The notes under the pieces were generated by a model. It was not told the origin of the DNA. It made no database searches and saw nothing but the letters and a program-made list of their open reading frames with translations. The position numbers and the translations under genes are program-made. A stretch of 64,000 nt of DNA from Carboxydothermus pertinax (GTDB lineage Bacteria; Bacillota; Z-2901; Carboxydothermales; Carboxydothermaceae): the NCBI RefSeq assembly GCF_001950255.1, contig NZ_BDJK01000009.1:1-64000 (forward strand), written 5' to 3'. This document shows, one piece after another, positions 16,933 through 26,506 of the stretch. The number at the start of each line of letters is the position of its first letter. Positions within the stretch are counted from its first letter, which is position 1.

Positions 16933-18084
16933 TTACAATTCATCTTTTATCTCCTTTACTGCCTCTAAAAATTTCTCAACTTCCTCTTCGGTATTAAAAT
17001 ACGAGAAGCTTGCCCGCACTGCCCCCCGGTCTAAGGTTCCGGCAACTTCATGGGCTTTGGGGGCACAATGAAGTCCAGATCGCGTGGCTATGTCGTAAAG
17101 CTTATCTAGCATAAAGCTTACGGTTGCCGCATCGGCCTCGGGAAAATTAAAAGATACAAGCGGCGCCCGATCTTTTACCAGATCCGGACCCAAAATTTCC
17201 GCACCTAGCTCCTTTAACCCCTGATAAAGCTTCCGGGTAAGTTTCTTTTCATGCTGAAAAATTTTCTCTACGCCTATCTTGAGGACAAACTCCACCCCCG
17301 CTTTTAGTCCAGCAATACCAATCGTATTGAGGGTACCACTTTCGTATTTATCTGGCAAAATTTCCGGCGGTAGTTCTTCTTCCGAATGTCCCCCGGTCCC
17401 GCCTTCTTTTAAGGTTCTTACCACCTTTTCCCACTCGGGAGCGATATAGAGGCCGCCCGTTCCCTGGGGGCCGTAAAGACCTTTATGACCGGTAAAAGCC
17501 AGCAGAGAAATGTTATAGCTCTGGACATCCACCGGTATCGTTCCCAGGGATTGCGCCGCATCTACTATTAAGGCAATTCCCACTTCCCTGCAGATCTTTC
17601 CTACTTCCGCCACCGGCGTAATACATCCCAAAACATTGGAAGCATGGGTTAAAACTACTGCCCGGGTATTTGGTTTTAAAAGTTTCGTTATTTCCCCAGG
17701 GTCTATTTCTCCAGAGGGCGACGCTGATAAATAGCTAACTTCAACCCCTTCTCGATTAAGGCGATTTAAAGGCCGTTGAGCTGCATTATGTTCAAAAGGC
17801 GAAGCAATGACATGGTCCCCGGTTTTGAGGAGGCCTTTTAGAGCCAGATTTAAGCTTTCAGTAGCATTGGCTGTAAAAATTACCCGGTCTGCGGAAACTC
17901 CATTTATTAAGGTGTTTATCGCTTCCCGCGCTTCAAGGATTATTTGGGAAGCTTTTAATGCCCTTTGATGGCTTCCCCTGCCAGGATTCGCCCCTATTTT
18001 CTCGGCAAAATAGAGCATTGCCTCAAAAACTTCTGGCGGTTTGGGGTAAGTGGTCGCGCTGTTATCAAAGTAAATCGGGGACAT
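16933..18084 (-). CDS. Cysteine desulfurase-family PLP enzyme
   Basis: A 383-residue class V aminotransferase-fold protein close to the group annotated as cysteine desulfurase family. The opening IYFDNSATTYPKP, the PLP-lysine motif FTGHKGLYGPQGTGG near residue 195 and the catalytic-Cys loop SGLHCAPKAHE near residue 342 are present, so persulfide formation from cysteine is plausible. It lacks the longer Cys loop of housekeeping IscS. It stands alone between YeiH and parB, with no iscU or mnmA partner beside it, so the sulfur acceptor is unknown. Confidence 0.9.
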   Translation of the reverse strand: MSPIYFDNSATTYPKPPEVFEAMLYFAEKIGANPGRGSHQRALKASQIILEAREAINTLINGVSADRVIFTANATESLNLALKGLLKTGDHVIASPFEHNAAQRPLNRLNREGVEVSYLSASPSGEIDPGEITKLLKPNTRAVVLTHASNVLGCITPVAEVGKICREVGIALIVDAAQSLGTIPVDVQSYNISLLAFTGHKGLYGPQGTGGLYIAPEWEKVVRTLKEGGTGGHSEEELPPEILPDKYESGTLNTIGIAGLKAGVEFVLKIGVEKIFQHEKKLTRKLYQGLKELGAEILGPDLVKDRAPLVSFNFPEADAATVSFMLDKLYDIATRSGLHCAPKAHEVAGTLDRGAVRASFSYFNTEEEVEKFLEAVKEIKDEL

Positions 18085-18116
18085 TTATTCCACCTCTTTC
18101 TGGTCATTGAACTCTT

Positions 18117-18992
18117 TCATTCGATGTATAATAAATCTAAAATCCGCTGCAACTCCTCCGGCGAATAATATTCAATGGTTATTTTTCCCCGCCCTTTAGC
18201 CGTATTTTTTATTTCTACTTTAGTTGAAAAAAAGGCTTTTAATTTATCCTCTATTTCCTGAATTTCCGGAGATACCTGCCGTTTTGTTTTTATTTTAACC
18301 TCCGGTTTATTTTTTATTTTTTTCACCAGTTCTTCAGTGGCCCGCACCGAAAGACCCTCATTTATCACCTTACGGGCAGCTTCACTCATTTTAATTGGAT
18401 CCTCTAAAGCTAATAGGGCCCGGGCATGACCGTAAGATAATTCGCCTCTCTCCACCATTTCTTGAATTACCAATGGTAAATTTAAAAGGCGCAAAAGATT
18501 CGTGACATACGTCCGGGATTTAGCTAAATTTTCCGCTACTTCCTCCTGGGTCAAGTGAAACTCCTCTATGAGCCTTTTGAGAGCTTTAGCCTGTTCTAAT
18601 GGATTTAAATCTTCCCGCTGGAGGTTTTCCATTAAGGCAACTACGGTTGCTTCTTCATCGTTGAAATCCTTTACCACCGCTGGAATTTGTTTTAACCCCG
18701 CTAGCTGGGCTGCCCGCCAGCGCCGTTCCCCTGCTACCAGTTCATATTTATCTCCAGCAATTTTTCGCACAACGATTGGTTGCAAAACTCCATGTTTTTT
18801 TATAGACTCCGCAAGCTCCGCTAGCGCTTCCTCGCTAAAAATCGTTCGGGGTTGCTTGGGATTTGGTATTATTTTTTCCACATTTATTTCATATAGTCCT
18901 TTTTCTCCTGCTTCGGTCAGGTTACCTAAATTTAGTTTACCTTCGGGTATCAGGGCATCCAGGCCCCGTCCTAAGCCTTTTTTATTTTTCAT
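18117..18992 (-). CDS. parB: ParB chromosome-partition protein (Spo0J)
   Basis: A 291-residue ParB/Spo0J, the CTP-dependent clamp that loads at parS and spreads along DNA. It opens with KKGLGRGLDALIP, followed by the ParB box (KHGVLQPIVVRK, GERRWRAAQLAG) and a helix-turn-helix region (LTQEEVAENLAKSRTYVTNLLRLL). I chose the ATG at 18992, not the longer frame from 19103 that lies inside parA; the true start overlaps the parA stop by 11 bases. Two parS-type palindromes lie ~0.8-0.95 kb upstream. Confidence 0.96.
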   Translation of the reverse strand: MKNKKGLGRGLDALIPEGKLNLGNLTEAGEKGLYEINVEKIIPNPKQPRTIFSEEALAELAESIKKHGVLQPIVVRKIAGDKYELVAGERRWRAAQLAGLKQIPAVVKDFNDEEATVVALMENLQREDLNPLEQAKALKRLIEEFHLTQEEVAENLAKSRTYVTNLLRLLNLPLVIQEMVERGELSYGHARALLALEDPIKMSEAARKVINEGLSVRATEELVKKIKNKPEVKIKTKRQVSPEIQEIEDKLKAFFSTKVEIKNTAKGRGKITIEYYSPEELQRILDLLYIE

Positions 18993-19746
18993 TTCGTTCC
19001 ACCACTTCCCTGGCAAGTTCAAGATAAACTTCTGCCCCCCGGCACTTGGGATCATATAAAAAAATGGGTTTGCCATAGCTAGGTGCTTCCGATAAGCGAA
19101 CATTTCGTGGTACTACCGTTCTAAAGACCAGCCCGCGGAAATAACTTTTCACTTCTTCTACCACTTGAATGGAAAGATTCGTCCGGCCGTCAAACATGGT
19201 TAAAACTACCCCTTCAATTTTTAAATCAGGATTTAAACGGGTTTTAACAAGATTGATCGTATTCATTAACTGGGTTACTCCTTCCAGGGCGTAATACTCA
19301 CACTGGATTGGAATCAACACACTATCGGCCGCTGCCAAGCCATTTAGGGTAATCAGTCCTAGGGAAGGAGGGCTATCGATTAAAATATAATCGTAATTTT
19401 TTTTAATCGGTAATAATGCTCTTTTCAATCGCAGCTCACGCTCCGGAAGCATTACCAGTTCTATTTCCGCACCGGCTAAATCTACCGTAGAGGGAATGAT
19501 CCACAACCCTGGAATTTCTGTTTCTAAAATACCTTCCCCATCATGTCCTTCCACCAGTAAATCATAAATCGTGGTTGGTAATCCTTCTTTGGGAAATCCA
19601 AGCCCACTTGTTAAGTTAGCTTGTGGATCCGTATCTACCAGGAGTACTTTTTTACTTTCCAGAGCCAGGGCTGCACCTAAATTTATAGCAGTTGTAGTTT
19701 TAGCAACCCCACCTTTTTGGTTGGCAACGGCAATAATCTTTCCCAT
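18982..19746 (-). CDS. parA: ParA chromosome-partition ATPase (Soj)
   Basis: A 254-residue ParA/Soj ATPase. The deviant Walker A motif NQKGGVAKTTTA is at residues 9-20, with the signature lysine at 11. Walker B is ILIDSPPSLG near residue 121. It lacks an N-terminal DNA-binding extension, so it is the chromosomal type. In B. subtilis Soj also regulates DnaA, which fits its position near oriC. GGAGG precedes the ATG, and translation is coupled to parB by an 11-base overlap. Confidence 0.97.
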   Translation of the reverse strand: MGKIIAVANQKGGVAKTTTAINLGAALALESKKVLLVDTDPQANLTSGLGFPKEGLPTTIYDLLVEGHDGEGILETEIPGLWIIPSTVDLAGAEIELVMLPERELRLKRALLPIKKNYDYILIDSPPSLGLITLNGLAAADSVLIPIQCEYYALEGVTQLMNTINLVKTRLNPDLKIEGVVLTMFDGRTNLSIQVVEEVKSYFRGLVFRTVVPRNVRLSEAPSYGKPIFLYDPKCRGAEVYLELAREVVERNEK

Positions 19747-19815
19747 GTTTTCCTCCTGCAGTAGTAATTGATTAAAATTATTTTAACATAATTTTTTAAA
19801 AAAGTGTTACTTTAA

Positions 19816-19831
19816 TGTTTCACGTGAAACA
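19816..19831. promoter_or_regulatory. parS site 1
   Basis: TGTTTCACGTGAAACA, a perfect 16-base palindrome identical to the B. subtilis parS consensus, ~70 bases upstream of parA. Confidence 0.95.
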
Positions 19832-19856
19832 TTTTATCCGCCTCCTTTTATTTGCT

Positions 19857-19897
19857 TAAAAAAATACGGGCAAGGTTAGTTTTCCTAGCCTTGCCCT
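19857..19897 (-). terminator. Intrinsic terminator after rsmG
   Basis: GGGCAAGG-TTAG...CTAG-CCTTGCCC stem with a short loop. Read on the minus strand it is followed by a T-rich run (GTATTTTTTT). It lies between the two parS sites and would end the mnmE-mnmG-rsmG transcript. Confidence 0.8.
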
Positions 19898-19928
19898 GCT
19901 AATAAGATTCATATTTTCTTTTTTTAAT

Positions 19929-19944
19929 TGTTTCACGTGAAACA
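19929..19944. promoter_or_regulatory. parS site 2
   Basis: A second perfect copy of TGTTTCACGTGAAACA, 113 bases from the first and only 3 bases beyond the rsmG stop codon. The two sites bracket the rsmG terminator. Confidence 0.95.
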
Positions 19945-19947
19945 TTT

Positions 19948-20655
19948 TTATAAAGGTCGTTTTTCAGGAATTCCGGGACGCCGGGGATATTTTGCTGGTG
20001 TCTCCAGGGTTTTTTGATAAATTGCAACAGTTCGTTGTCCGTAATCTTCGGGTAATTCATAGCGGAGTATATCTACAAGTTCTACTCCAAGCTCCCTAGC
20101 AGCATTTTGCGCATCAGCTATTTCCTCATCGATAGCCGGTCCCTTTAAAAGGAACATTTCTCCCCCAACCTTTAAAAGAGGTGCGTGAAGTTCAAGCAAA
20201 ATTCGGGTATTGGCTACCGCCCGGGAGAAGGAATAGTCATAACTACCCCGATAATCTTTATTTTGGCCTAAGTTTTCCGCCCGTTCATTTTTTACCATTA
20301 CTGACTGAAAACCCAATTCCTTTATTGTTTTTTCTAAAAAAAGACAGCGTTTTTTTAAAGAATCTACCAATGTAATTTCCATTTGAGGAGACATAATCTT
20401 TAAAGGAATTCCGGGAAAACCAGCACCGGTCCCTAAATCAATGGCTTTTTTACCGTTTAAATCGCGGTATTTTAAAATGATAATACTGTCTAAAAAATGC
20501 TTCACAACTATTTCCTTTTCACCGGAGAGGGCAGTTAAGTTAACTCTTTTATTTTCCTCAAATAATAAATCAGCATATTTTATAAAAAGGTCTATCGTCT
20601 GATTATCAGGATTAAAACCATATTCATTAAAGTAACGTTTAATTAGAGTCTTCAT
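19948..20655 (-). CDS. rsmG: RsmG, 16S rRNA m7G527 methyltransferase
   Basis: A 235-residue SAM-dependent methyltransferase that modifies G527 (E. coli numbering) of 16S rRNA. Motif I is [17 protein letters not shown] near residues 70-86, followed by [13 protein letters not shown] and [13 protein letters not shown]. It has the family N-terminal HFLDS segment. The start overlaps the mnmG 3' end by 17 bases, and the order mnmE-mnmG-rsmG is conserved across Firmicutes. The C-terminal [15 protein letters not shown] tail is typical. Confidence 0.97.
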   Translation of the reverse strand: MKTLIKRYFNEYGFNPDNQTIDLFIKYADLLFEENKRVNLTALSGEKEIVVKHFLDSIIILKYRDLNGKKAIDLGTGAGFPGIPLKIMSPQMEITLVDSLKKRCLFLEKTIKELGFQSVMVKNERAENLGQNKDYRGSYDYSFSRAVANTRILLELHAPLLKVGGEMFLLKGPAIDEEIADAQNAARELGVELVDILRYELPEDYGQRTVAIYQKTLETPAKYPRRPGIPEKRPL

Positions 20656-22534
20656 CGTTTACCTCTCGCTTTTTACTTTCCAGATAAATTAATAACACGG
20701 AAATATCTGCCGGAGTAACACCGGAAACCCGGGAAGCCTGTCCGATATTTTCCGGACGTATAGCATTTAATTTTTGGATGGCTTCAGCCGACAATCCCTT
20801 AACCTTACTATAATCAAAATTAGGAGGTAATTTTTTGCCTTCATATTTATTAAACCGTTCTATTTCCCTTAGTTGTTTTTCAATATAGCCTTCGTACTTA
20901 ACAAGGATTTCAACTTGCTCTTTCACATCCTCGGGGTATTTCCCCTCAATTTCAAAGATCCGTTCTATTGCCGCCATGTTAATTTCCGGACGACGCAAAA
21001 ATTCTTTTCCGGAAATTCCGTGTTTTGGCAAAGATGTACCGTATTCCTCCATAATTTCTAAGTTTCTTTTATTGGGATTAACCCGATTTTCTTCTAAAAA
21101 TTCCATTAAATCATTTATTTTTTCTACCCGCTCATTAAATTTCCTCCACCGCTCTTGATCTACTAACCCAAGCTTATAACCCTTTTCCGTAAGCCGAAGG
21201 TCAGCATTATCGTGGCGCAAGATTAAACGGTACTCGGCCCTGGAAGTTAATAGCCGATAAGGGTCCGTAACCCCTTTAGTAACCAGGTCGTCTATCAAAA
21301 CACCAATATAAGCTTCAGACCGTTTTAAAATAAAGGGTTCCTTTTCTTTTACATACAACGCCGCATTAATTCCGGCTATTATTCCCTGACCAGCAGCTTC
21401 TTCATAACCGGAAGTACCGTTGATTTGTCCGGCAAAAAAGAGACCTTTAATATGTTTTGCTTCTAAGGTAAGCTTTAATTGAGTTGGATCGATATAATCA
21501 TACTCAATAGCATAAGCCGGCCGCATGATTTCTACATGCTCAAGTCCGGGTAAAGTCCGTAACATTTTTAATTGCAAATCTTCAGGAAGACTCGTGGACA
21601 TGCCCTGGACATACATTTCATAGGTATTCAATCCTTCTGGTTCTAGAAAAACTTGATGCCGAGGTTTATCGGAAAAACGCACTACTTTGTCCTCAATCGA
21701 TGGGCAGTAACGCGGACCAACCCCTTTAATCTCTCCCGAATAAAGAGGAGAGCGGTGTAGGTTCTCTAATATTATTGTGTGAGTTTCCAAGTTAGTATAG
21801 GTGAGCCAGCAAGAAACATTGGGTCTTTTTATGCCTTCGGACATATAAGAAAAATAAAGGGGCCGATCATCTCCCGGCTGTTCGATCATCTTGGAAAAAT
21901 CAACAGTCCTTTTATCGACCCGGGCAGGAGTTCCGGTCTTAAAGCGTCCAAGGGTAAAGCCAAGGTCCAAAAGGCTTTGGGATAACTGACTGGCATAGGG
22001 AAAGCCGGCAGGCCCAGAAGGATAATGAACATCGCCAATTATAATACGGGAGCTTAAATAAGTCCCGGAAGTAACAACGACCGCCCGCGAAGTAAAAACT
22101 GCCCCGGTGCGGGTGACTACACCCCGGACTCTATCACCTTTAACCAATATTTTTACTGTTTCCGCTTGCTTTAAATAAAGATTATCTTGTCTTTCAATAG
22201 TCTTTTTCATCTCTTCCTGATAGCGTTTTTTGTCGGACTGTGCCCGTAAAGTTCGTACAGCCGGCCCTTTTCCGGTATTTAGCATTCGGATTTGAATATA
22301 AGTTTTATCGGTATTTATTCCCATTTCACCGCCTAAAGCATCTATTTCTCTTACCACTACCCCTTTGGCCGGTCCACCTACAGCGGGATTACAGGGCATT
22401 AAGGCAACGTTATCTAAAGATAACGTTAAAAGCAATGTTTTTAGACCCATCCGAGCCGAAGCAAGCGCTGCTTCCACTCCGGCATGTCCAGCCCCTACAA
22501 CTATCACGTCATAATTACCTGCCTGATATTCCAT
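20639..22534 (-). CDS. mnmG: MnmG (GidA), tRNA wobble-uridine modification flavoprotein
   Basis: A 631-residue FAD protein that, with MnmE, adds the (carboxymethyl)aminomethyl group to U34 of certain tRNAs. The Rossmann motif [14 protein letters not shown] is at residues 12-25. Further signatures are the [27 protein letters not shown] block near residue 47, [11 protein letters not shown], and [16 protein letters not shown] near residue 367. Length matches the family. It lies between mnmE and rsmG on one strand. The tRNA-Lys(UUU), Glu(UUC) and Gly genes in this window include likely substrates. Confidence 0.98.
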   Translation of the reverse strand: MEYQAGNYDVIVVGAGHAGVEAALASARMGLKTLLLTLSLDNVALMPCNPAVGGPAKGVVVREIDALGGEMGINTDKTYIQIRMLNTGKGPAVRTLRAQSDKKRYQEEMKKTIERQDNLYLKQAETVKILVKGDRVRGVVTRTGAVFTSRAVVVTSGTYLSSRIIIGDVHYPSGPAGFPYASQLSQSLLDLGFTLGRFKTGTPARVDKRTVDFSKMIEQPGDDRPLYFSYMSEGIKRPNVSCWLTYTNLETHTIILENLHRSPLYSGEIKGVGPRYCPSIEDKVVRFSDKPRHQVFLEPEGLNTYEMYVQGMSTSLPEDLQLKMLRTLPGLEHVEIMRPAYAIEYDYIDPTQLKLTLEAKHIKGLFFAGQINGTSGYEEAAGQGIIAGINAALYVKEKEPFILKRSEAYIGVLIDDLVTKGVTDPYRLLTSRAEYRLILRHDNADLRLTEKGYKLGLVDQERWRKFNERVEKINDLMEFLEENRVNPNKRNLEIMEEYGTSLPKHGISGKEFLRRPEINMAAIERIFEIEGKYPEDVKEQVEILVKYEGYIEKQLREIERFNKYEGKKLPPNFDYSKVKGLSAEAIQKLNAIRPENIGQASRVSGVTPADISVLLIYLESKKREVNDEDSN

Positions 22535-22543
22535 AGTTCCCCC

Positions 22544-23929
22544 CTACTTTCCAACACAAAATTGGGCAAATATCTCATTGATAATCTCTTCCCCCAGCGT
22601 ATCACCGGTAATCGCTCCTAAATCCTTTAAAGCTTCATTTAAATCAATAGCTACGATATCTACCGACTCACCAGATAAAACAAGTTTTTTAGCAGCATAC
22701 AGAGAGTGCAAAGCTTTTTCTAAATAATTTTTATGGCGAAGATTAGATATTAAAGCATTCTCCGAAATCCCCTCTTGCTCCGGAATTAATAGCTCATAAA
22801 GTTGATCTTCAAGGGTTTCAAGACCAGTTAATTTTTTCGCCGAAAAAGGGACAAATCTTTTAATTCCTGTTTTTTGCAAATATTCTTCTATATTTAGCCC
22901 CTTGCTTACCAAATCAATTTTATTTAATACTAATAAACTTTTTTCCTTATTGATTAATCCTAAAATTTTTTTATCGTTTTCATCAAGGCCTAAGCTTACA
23001 TCGACGACAAACAGGGTTACGTCCGCTTGATTTAAATATTCCCTGGTTTTTTCAACCCCAAGCTTTTCAACCAAATCTTCGGTTTCCCGGATACCGGCAG
23101 TATCGACTATTTTTACGGGAATCCCTTTTAAATTTAAATAATCTTCTATAACATCCCGGGTAGTTCCGGGAATATCGGTAACAATTGCTCTTTTTTTTCG
23201 CAAAAGGGCATTTAATAAAGAAGATTTTCCCACATTGGGCTTTCCGGCAATAACGGCAGTAATACCTTCTTTAAATATTCTTCCCCGTTCATAAGAAGAT
23301 AAAAGCTTTTCAATGTCAAGAATTATCTCATCAAGATTTTTACTGGCCGTTTCAGGACTTATCTCATCAAATTCATATTCGGGATAATCTATACTTACCT
23401 CAATATGAGCAAGGATGTTGATAATCTTCTGACGAACAGTATTTATTTTTTCCCGAACTTCCCCCGATAGCTGCCGTCCAGCAATTTTTAAACCAGCTTC
23501 AGTTTTAGCACGAATAATATCAATTACCGCTTCAGCCTGGGAAAGGTCAATTCGTCCATTTAAAAAAGCTCTTTTGGTAAATTCACCGGGTTCCGCTAAA
23601 CGCACCCCTTCTTTTAAAATTAGTTCTAAAACCTTTTCCACCGCGACAACTCCACCGTGACAATTAACCTCCACCACATCTTCACCAGTATAACTTTTGG
23701 GAGCACGCATAACCGAAACCAGTACTTCATCCACCAGGGTTTCATCAATGGGGTCAATTATTTTACCGTAATGAAGAGTATAGCTTCTTACCGTCGCCAA
23801 ATCTTTTTCCGTATGGGGTAAAAATATTTTTTTAACAGCTTCTATAGCAAAAGGGCCACTTACTCGTACAATCCCAATACCCCCTTCCCCCAAAGGGGTA
23901 GAAATAGCTGCAATAGTATCTTCAATCAT
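22544..23929 (-). CDS. mnmE: MnmE (TrmE), tRNA-modification GTPase
   Basis: A 461-residue partner of MnmG. It has an N-terminal formyl-THF-binding domain (DTIAAISTPLGEGGIGIVRVSG), a helical domain, and an embedded G domain: AGKPNVGKSSLLN near residue 223, DIPGTTRD, DTAGIRE and NKIDL. It ends in the strictly conserved FCVGK motif. I chose the ATG at 23929 (start IEDTIAAIS) rather than the upstream ATG at 23947, because GGGAGTG sits ~8 bases upstream and family similarity begins there. Confidence 0.97.
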   Translation of the reverse strand: MIEDTIAAISTPLGEGGIGIVRVSGPFAIEAVKKIFLPHTEKDLATVRSYTLHYGKIIDPIDETLVDEVLVSVMRAPKSYTGEDVVEVNCHGGVVAVEKVLELILKEGVRLAEPGEFTKRAFLNGRIDLSQAEAVIDIIRAKTEAGLKIAGRQLSGEVREKINTVRQKIINILAHIEVSIDYPEYEFDEISPETASKNLDEIILDIEKLLSSYERGRIFKEGITAVIAGKPNVGKSSLLNALLRKKRAIVTDIPGTTRDVIEDYLNLKGIPVKIVDTAGIRETEDLVEKLGVEKTREYLNQADVTLFVVDVSLGLDENDKKILGLINKEKSLLVLNKIDLVSKGLNIEEYLQKTGIKRFVPFSAKKLTGLETLEDQLYELLIPEQEGISENALISNLRHKNYLEKALHSLYAAKKLVLSGESVDIVAIDLNEALKDLGAITGDTLGEEIINEIFAQFCVGK

Positions 23930-24001
23930 AGCAGTCACTCCCATCATTCTTTAAAAATTATACCAAATAATACTGATAAAAAAGGCAGGTAAGATACCTG
24001 C

Positions 24002-24622
24002 CTATCTCTTGGGTGCTATAATAACTTTCCGATTGGGTTCTTCCCCTTCACTGTATGTATAAACTCCTTCATGATTTTGAAGAGCAGTGTGAATGATCCG
24101 GCGTTCTTGAGGTGTCATCGGTTCTAAGGCAAAAGGACGACCTTTTTGTTTAACTTTTTCCGCTACTTTTTCTGCAAGTCTAATTAAAGTTTTTTCCCGG
24201 CGTTCCCGATAGCCCTGAGCATCTAAAACAATCCTCTGGGGTTGTTCTTCCTTTTTATTAGCAGCTAAATTGGTTAAGAACTGCAAAGCATCTAAAGTTT
24301 CTCCCCGGTGTCCAATTAATACCCCTACATCGTTTCCATAAAGATTAATTAAAATATGCTCTTCCCGGGGAAATACTTCAAAACTCACCTTTACTCCCAT
24401 GGAATTAATAACTTCATCTAAGAACTTCTTTGCTTTTTCAACAACCTTACTTTTAACGGTAAGCTTTACCTTCGCAGGCTTTTGGCCAAAAATTCCCAAT
24501 ATACCTTTAGTAGGCTGCTCTAAAATCTCAATTTCCACATCCGCTCGATTTACTCCTAATTTTTTTATACCAAGATTTATTGCCTCTTCCACAGTTTTGC
24601 CGGTAACCTCAATCTCCCGCAT
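24002..24622 (-). CDS. jag: Jag/KhpB RNA-binding protein
   Basis: A 206-residue Jag (SpoIIIJ-associated, KhpB) protein. The Jag-N domain covers residues ~1-50 (EVTGKTVEEAINLGIKKLG). A KH domain holds GVLIGHRGETLDALQFL near residue 100, and a C-terminal R3H domain ends MTPQERRIIHTALQNHEGV. In Firmicutes it binds RNA and affects cell elongation and division. I chose the ATG at 24622; a longer frame from 24670 would overlap yidC. It abuts the yidC stop, in the conserved yidC-jag-mnmE order. Confidence 0.95.
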   Translation of the reverse strand: MREIEVTGKTVEEAINLGIKKLGVNRADVEIEILEQPTKGILGIFGQKPAKVKLTVKSKVVEKAKKFLDEVINSMGVKVSFEVFPREEHILINLYGNDVGVLIGHRGETLDALQFLTNLAANKKEEQPQRIVLDAQGYRERREKTLIRLAEKVAEKVKQKGRPFALEPMTPQERRIIHTALQNHEGVYTYSEGEEPNRKVIIAPKR

Positions 24623-24623
24623 C

Positions 24624-25283
24624 CTACTTGGTACCCCTTTCACCAATCGTATGGGTGCTCTTGTTAACAAAATATTGCTGAATAATATTCATGATATTTA
24701 AAACAACCCAGTAAATCCCCAAGCCTGCTGGTAAAGACATGGCAATCCAGCCAATCATTAATGGCATAAAATACAGCATGATCTTTTGATTGGGATCATT
24801 ATTACTTGAAGCCATACTCATTTTACTCTGGACATAAGTAGTAAGAGCAGCCAGTAACGGTAAAATAAAATACGGGTCTTTGTGGCTTATATTGGCAATC
24901 CAGAAAAACTTGGCATGAGCCGGATTTAAATATTTAAACGCATAAAGAGCCCGATATAAAGCAATTAAAATAGGAAATTGAATTAATAACGGAAGGCACC
25001 CAGACATCGGGTTTACTCCATGTTCTTTGTAAAGCTCCATTAAAGCCTGCTGCTGTTTTTGCGGGTCATTTTTATATTTATTTTGAATTTCCTGCATTTT
25101 CGGCTGTAACTCTTGCATCGCCTTCATTGATTTCATTTGAGCGTGATTTAAAGGATATAAGAGAATCTTTATTAAAATAGTAAGCAAAATAATCGCTAAA
25201 GCATAACTTGGTAACCCAATATTTTTAGTAAACAAATATAAATTATTTAACACCCACGTAATAGCATCGATTAAAGGCTGCAA
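24624..25283 (-). CDS. yidC: YidC/SpoIIIJ-type membrane protein insertase
   Basis: A 219-residue insertase of the short Gram-positive type. It has about five membrane helices, beginning with the helix before IGLPSYALAIILLTILIKILLYPLN. The second segment bears the catalytic-groove arginine equivalent region (KILLYPLNHAQMKSMKAMQ). The cytosolic hairpin (ELQPKMQEIQNKYKNDPQKQQQAL) is clear. It lacks an obvious lipobox N-terminus. The start is a TTG at 25283 with AGGAGGT upstream. It sits between yidD and jag as in most Firmicutes. Confidence 0.94.
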   Translation of the reverse strand: MQPLIDAITWVLNNLYLFTKNIGLPSYALAIILLTILIKILLYPLNHAQMKSMKAMQELQPKMQEIQNKYKNDPQKQQQALMELYKEHGVNPMSGCLPLLIQFPILIALYRALYAFKYLNPAHAKFFWIANISHKDPYFILPLLAALTTYVQSKMSMASSNNDPNQKIMLYFMPLMIGWIAMSLPAGLGIYWVVLNIMNIIQQYFVNKSTHTIGERGTK

Positions 25284-25288
25284 AACAT

Positions 25289-25516
25289 TTACCTCCTTGG
25301 CTTTTTCTCCGGTACCGGGTCATAACCTCCGGGACTAAAGGGGTGGCAACGCAAGACTCGTTTTGTCCCAAGATAACTGCCGTATATTACACCGTAACGT
25401 TCAATAGCTTCATAAGTATACTGAGAACACGTTGGATAATAACGACAATTATTACCTAGCATAGGTGAAATAAACTTTTGGTAAATCCGGATTAGGATTA
25501 AAAAAACCTTCCGCAT
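25289..25516 (-). CDS. yidD: YidD, membrane protein insertion efficiency factor
   Basis: A 75-residue YidD family protein thought to assist YidC-dependent insertion. The signature [19 protein letters not shown] is at residues 24-42 and [14 protein letters not shown] near the end. An amphipathic N-terminal helix precedes. The gene lies 1 base after rnpA and 5 bases before yidC, the standard order. The protein is compact and complete. Confidence 0.95.
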   Translation of the reverse strand: MRKVFLILIRIYQKFISPMLGNNCRYYPTCSQYTYEAIERYGVIYGSYLGTKRVLRCHPFSPGGYDPVPEKKPRR

Positions 25517-25517
25517 G

Positions 25518-25859
25518 TTAAACCGCCCGCTTCATTAATTTAATTATATATAAAAGTTGCTCTAAAATCACAGAAAATTCATCATTTTTAAACGACACCC
25601 GCGGTATAATAACATAATCATATCCAGGCAAAAATTCAGGGCAAATTTTTTTTACCGCTTCTTTTAACCTCCGGCGCAAGCGGTTTCTTACTACCGCTTT
25701 TCCTATTTTTTTACTTACCGAAAAGCCAAAAGAAGGTGTTTGATCTGCCTCCTCTTTCTTTAAGTAATAAAGAATAAAATAACGGGATGCGAGAGACTTA
25801 CCGTTTTGGTAAACTTTTCGGTATTGTTGATTTTTGGTTAGAAATTGGCATTTATTCAT
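25518..25859 (-). CDS. rnpA: Ribonuclease P protein component
   Basis: A 113-residue RnpA, the protein subunit of RNase P that helps the catalytic RNA process tRNA 5' ends. The RNR motif [16 protein letters not shown] is near residues 54-69, preceded by [12 protein letters not shown]. Length is typical. It follows rpmH by 66 bases that contain a weak hairpin (25909-25927), which may partly reduce read-through from the strong rpmH promoter. The RNase P RNA gene itself is not in the window. Confidence 0.96.
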   Translation of the reverse strand: MNKCQFLTKNQQYRKVYQNGKSLASRYFILYYLKKEEADQTPSFGFSVSKKIGKAVVRNRLRRRLKEAVKKICPEFLPGYDYVIIPRVSFKNDEFSVILEQLLYIIKLMKRAV

Positions 25860-25925
25860 AACACATCTTTTAAAAGCATTTCCTAAATTAGATTAGCTTA
25901 TACAGAATAAAGGCCCTGTGGGCCT

Positions 25926-26060
25926 TTATGCAGTAAGTCTTTTTCTACCTTTAAGCCGCCGTCTTTTAATAACATTCCGCCCTCCAGGGGTTCGCATCCG
26001 CTTTAAAAAACCATGAACTCTTTTCCTCCGTCGGTTTTTTGGTTGGTAGGTCCTTTTCAT
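25926..26060 (-). CDS. rpmH: Ribosomal protein bL34
   Basis: A 44-residue bL34, the small basic large-subunit protein. It has the canonical [18 protein letters not shown] start and [13 protein letters not shown] end. I chose the ATG at 26060, preceded by AGGAGGTGG, instead of the spurious extension to 26144. rpmH is the gene next to oriC on the left side, divergent from dnaA. It has a near-consensus promoter at 26116-26144. Confidence 0.98.
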   Translation of the reverse strand: MKRTYQPKNRRRKRVHGFLKRMRTPGGRNVIKRRRLKGRKRLTA

Positions 26061-26115
26061 TTTTCCACCTCCTAATCTATATAAAAGAGCCTTTATCCTC
26101 CATACATACATATAA

Positions 26116-26144
26116 ATTATAGAAGATGGGATACACCCCGTCAA
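26116..26144 (-). promoter_or_regulatory. Promoter of rpmH operon
   Basis: On the minus strand TTGACG (26144-26139), a 17-base spacer and TATAAT (26121-26116): an almost perfect housekeeping sigma promoter reading toward rpmH. Confidence 0.85.
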
Positions 26145-26160
26145 GAAATTTTTCTCCTCC

Positions 26161-26420
26161 TTTTTGGGTTATCCACAGATATTTTTCTTCTTAACTTTTT
26201 TATAAAATTTTTTTATTGCTTAAAATAAAAAATACCTTATTTTATCCACAAATCCACAAATTTTTTTTCACAGTTTTTTCAGGGTGTGAATAACTTTTTA
26301 AATACTTATTGCAGGGTAATTAGTTAATATGCTATTATTTTAGTGAATTAACCGTCTTGTGGATAATTTTTGCTAATAAGATATGCACAATTTGTGGATA
26401 AGTTGTGGAAAAACTGTTAA
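26161..26420. other. oriC, upstream DnaA-box cluster
   Basis: The gap between rpmH and dnaA (26061-26506) is strongly AT-rich and holds exact DnaA boxes TTATCCACA at 26169-26177 and 26242-26250, and the inverted form TGTGGATAA at 26358-26366 and 26393-26401. Degenerate copies include TGTGGAAAA at 26405-26413. Together with the boxes after dnaA this makes a bipartite origin of the Bacillus type. It also holds the rpmH promoter and presumably the dnaA promoter. Confidence 0.9.
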
Positions 26421-26506
26421 GAGAACGTTTGTAGTAACCAGGTAGGATTTATACTCCTTCCTGGTTTTTAATGACTTATAGACGTTTTGTTTTTGGGAGG
26501 GTAATA

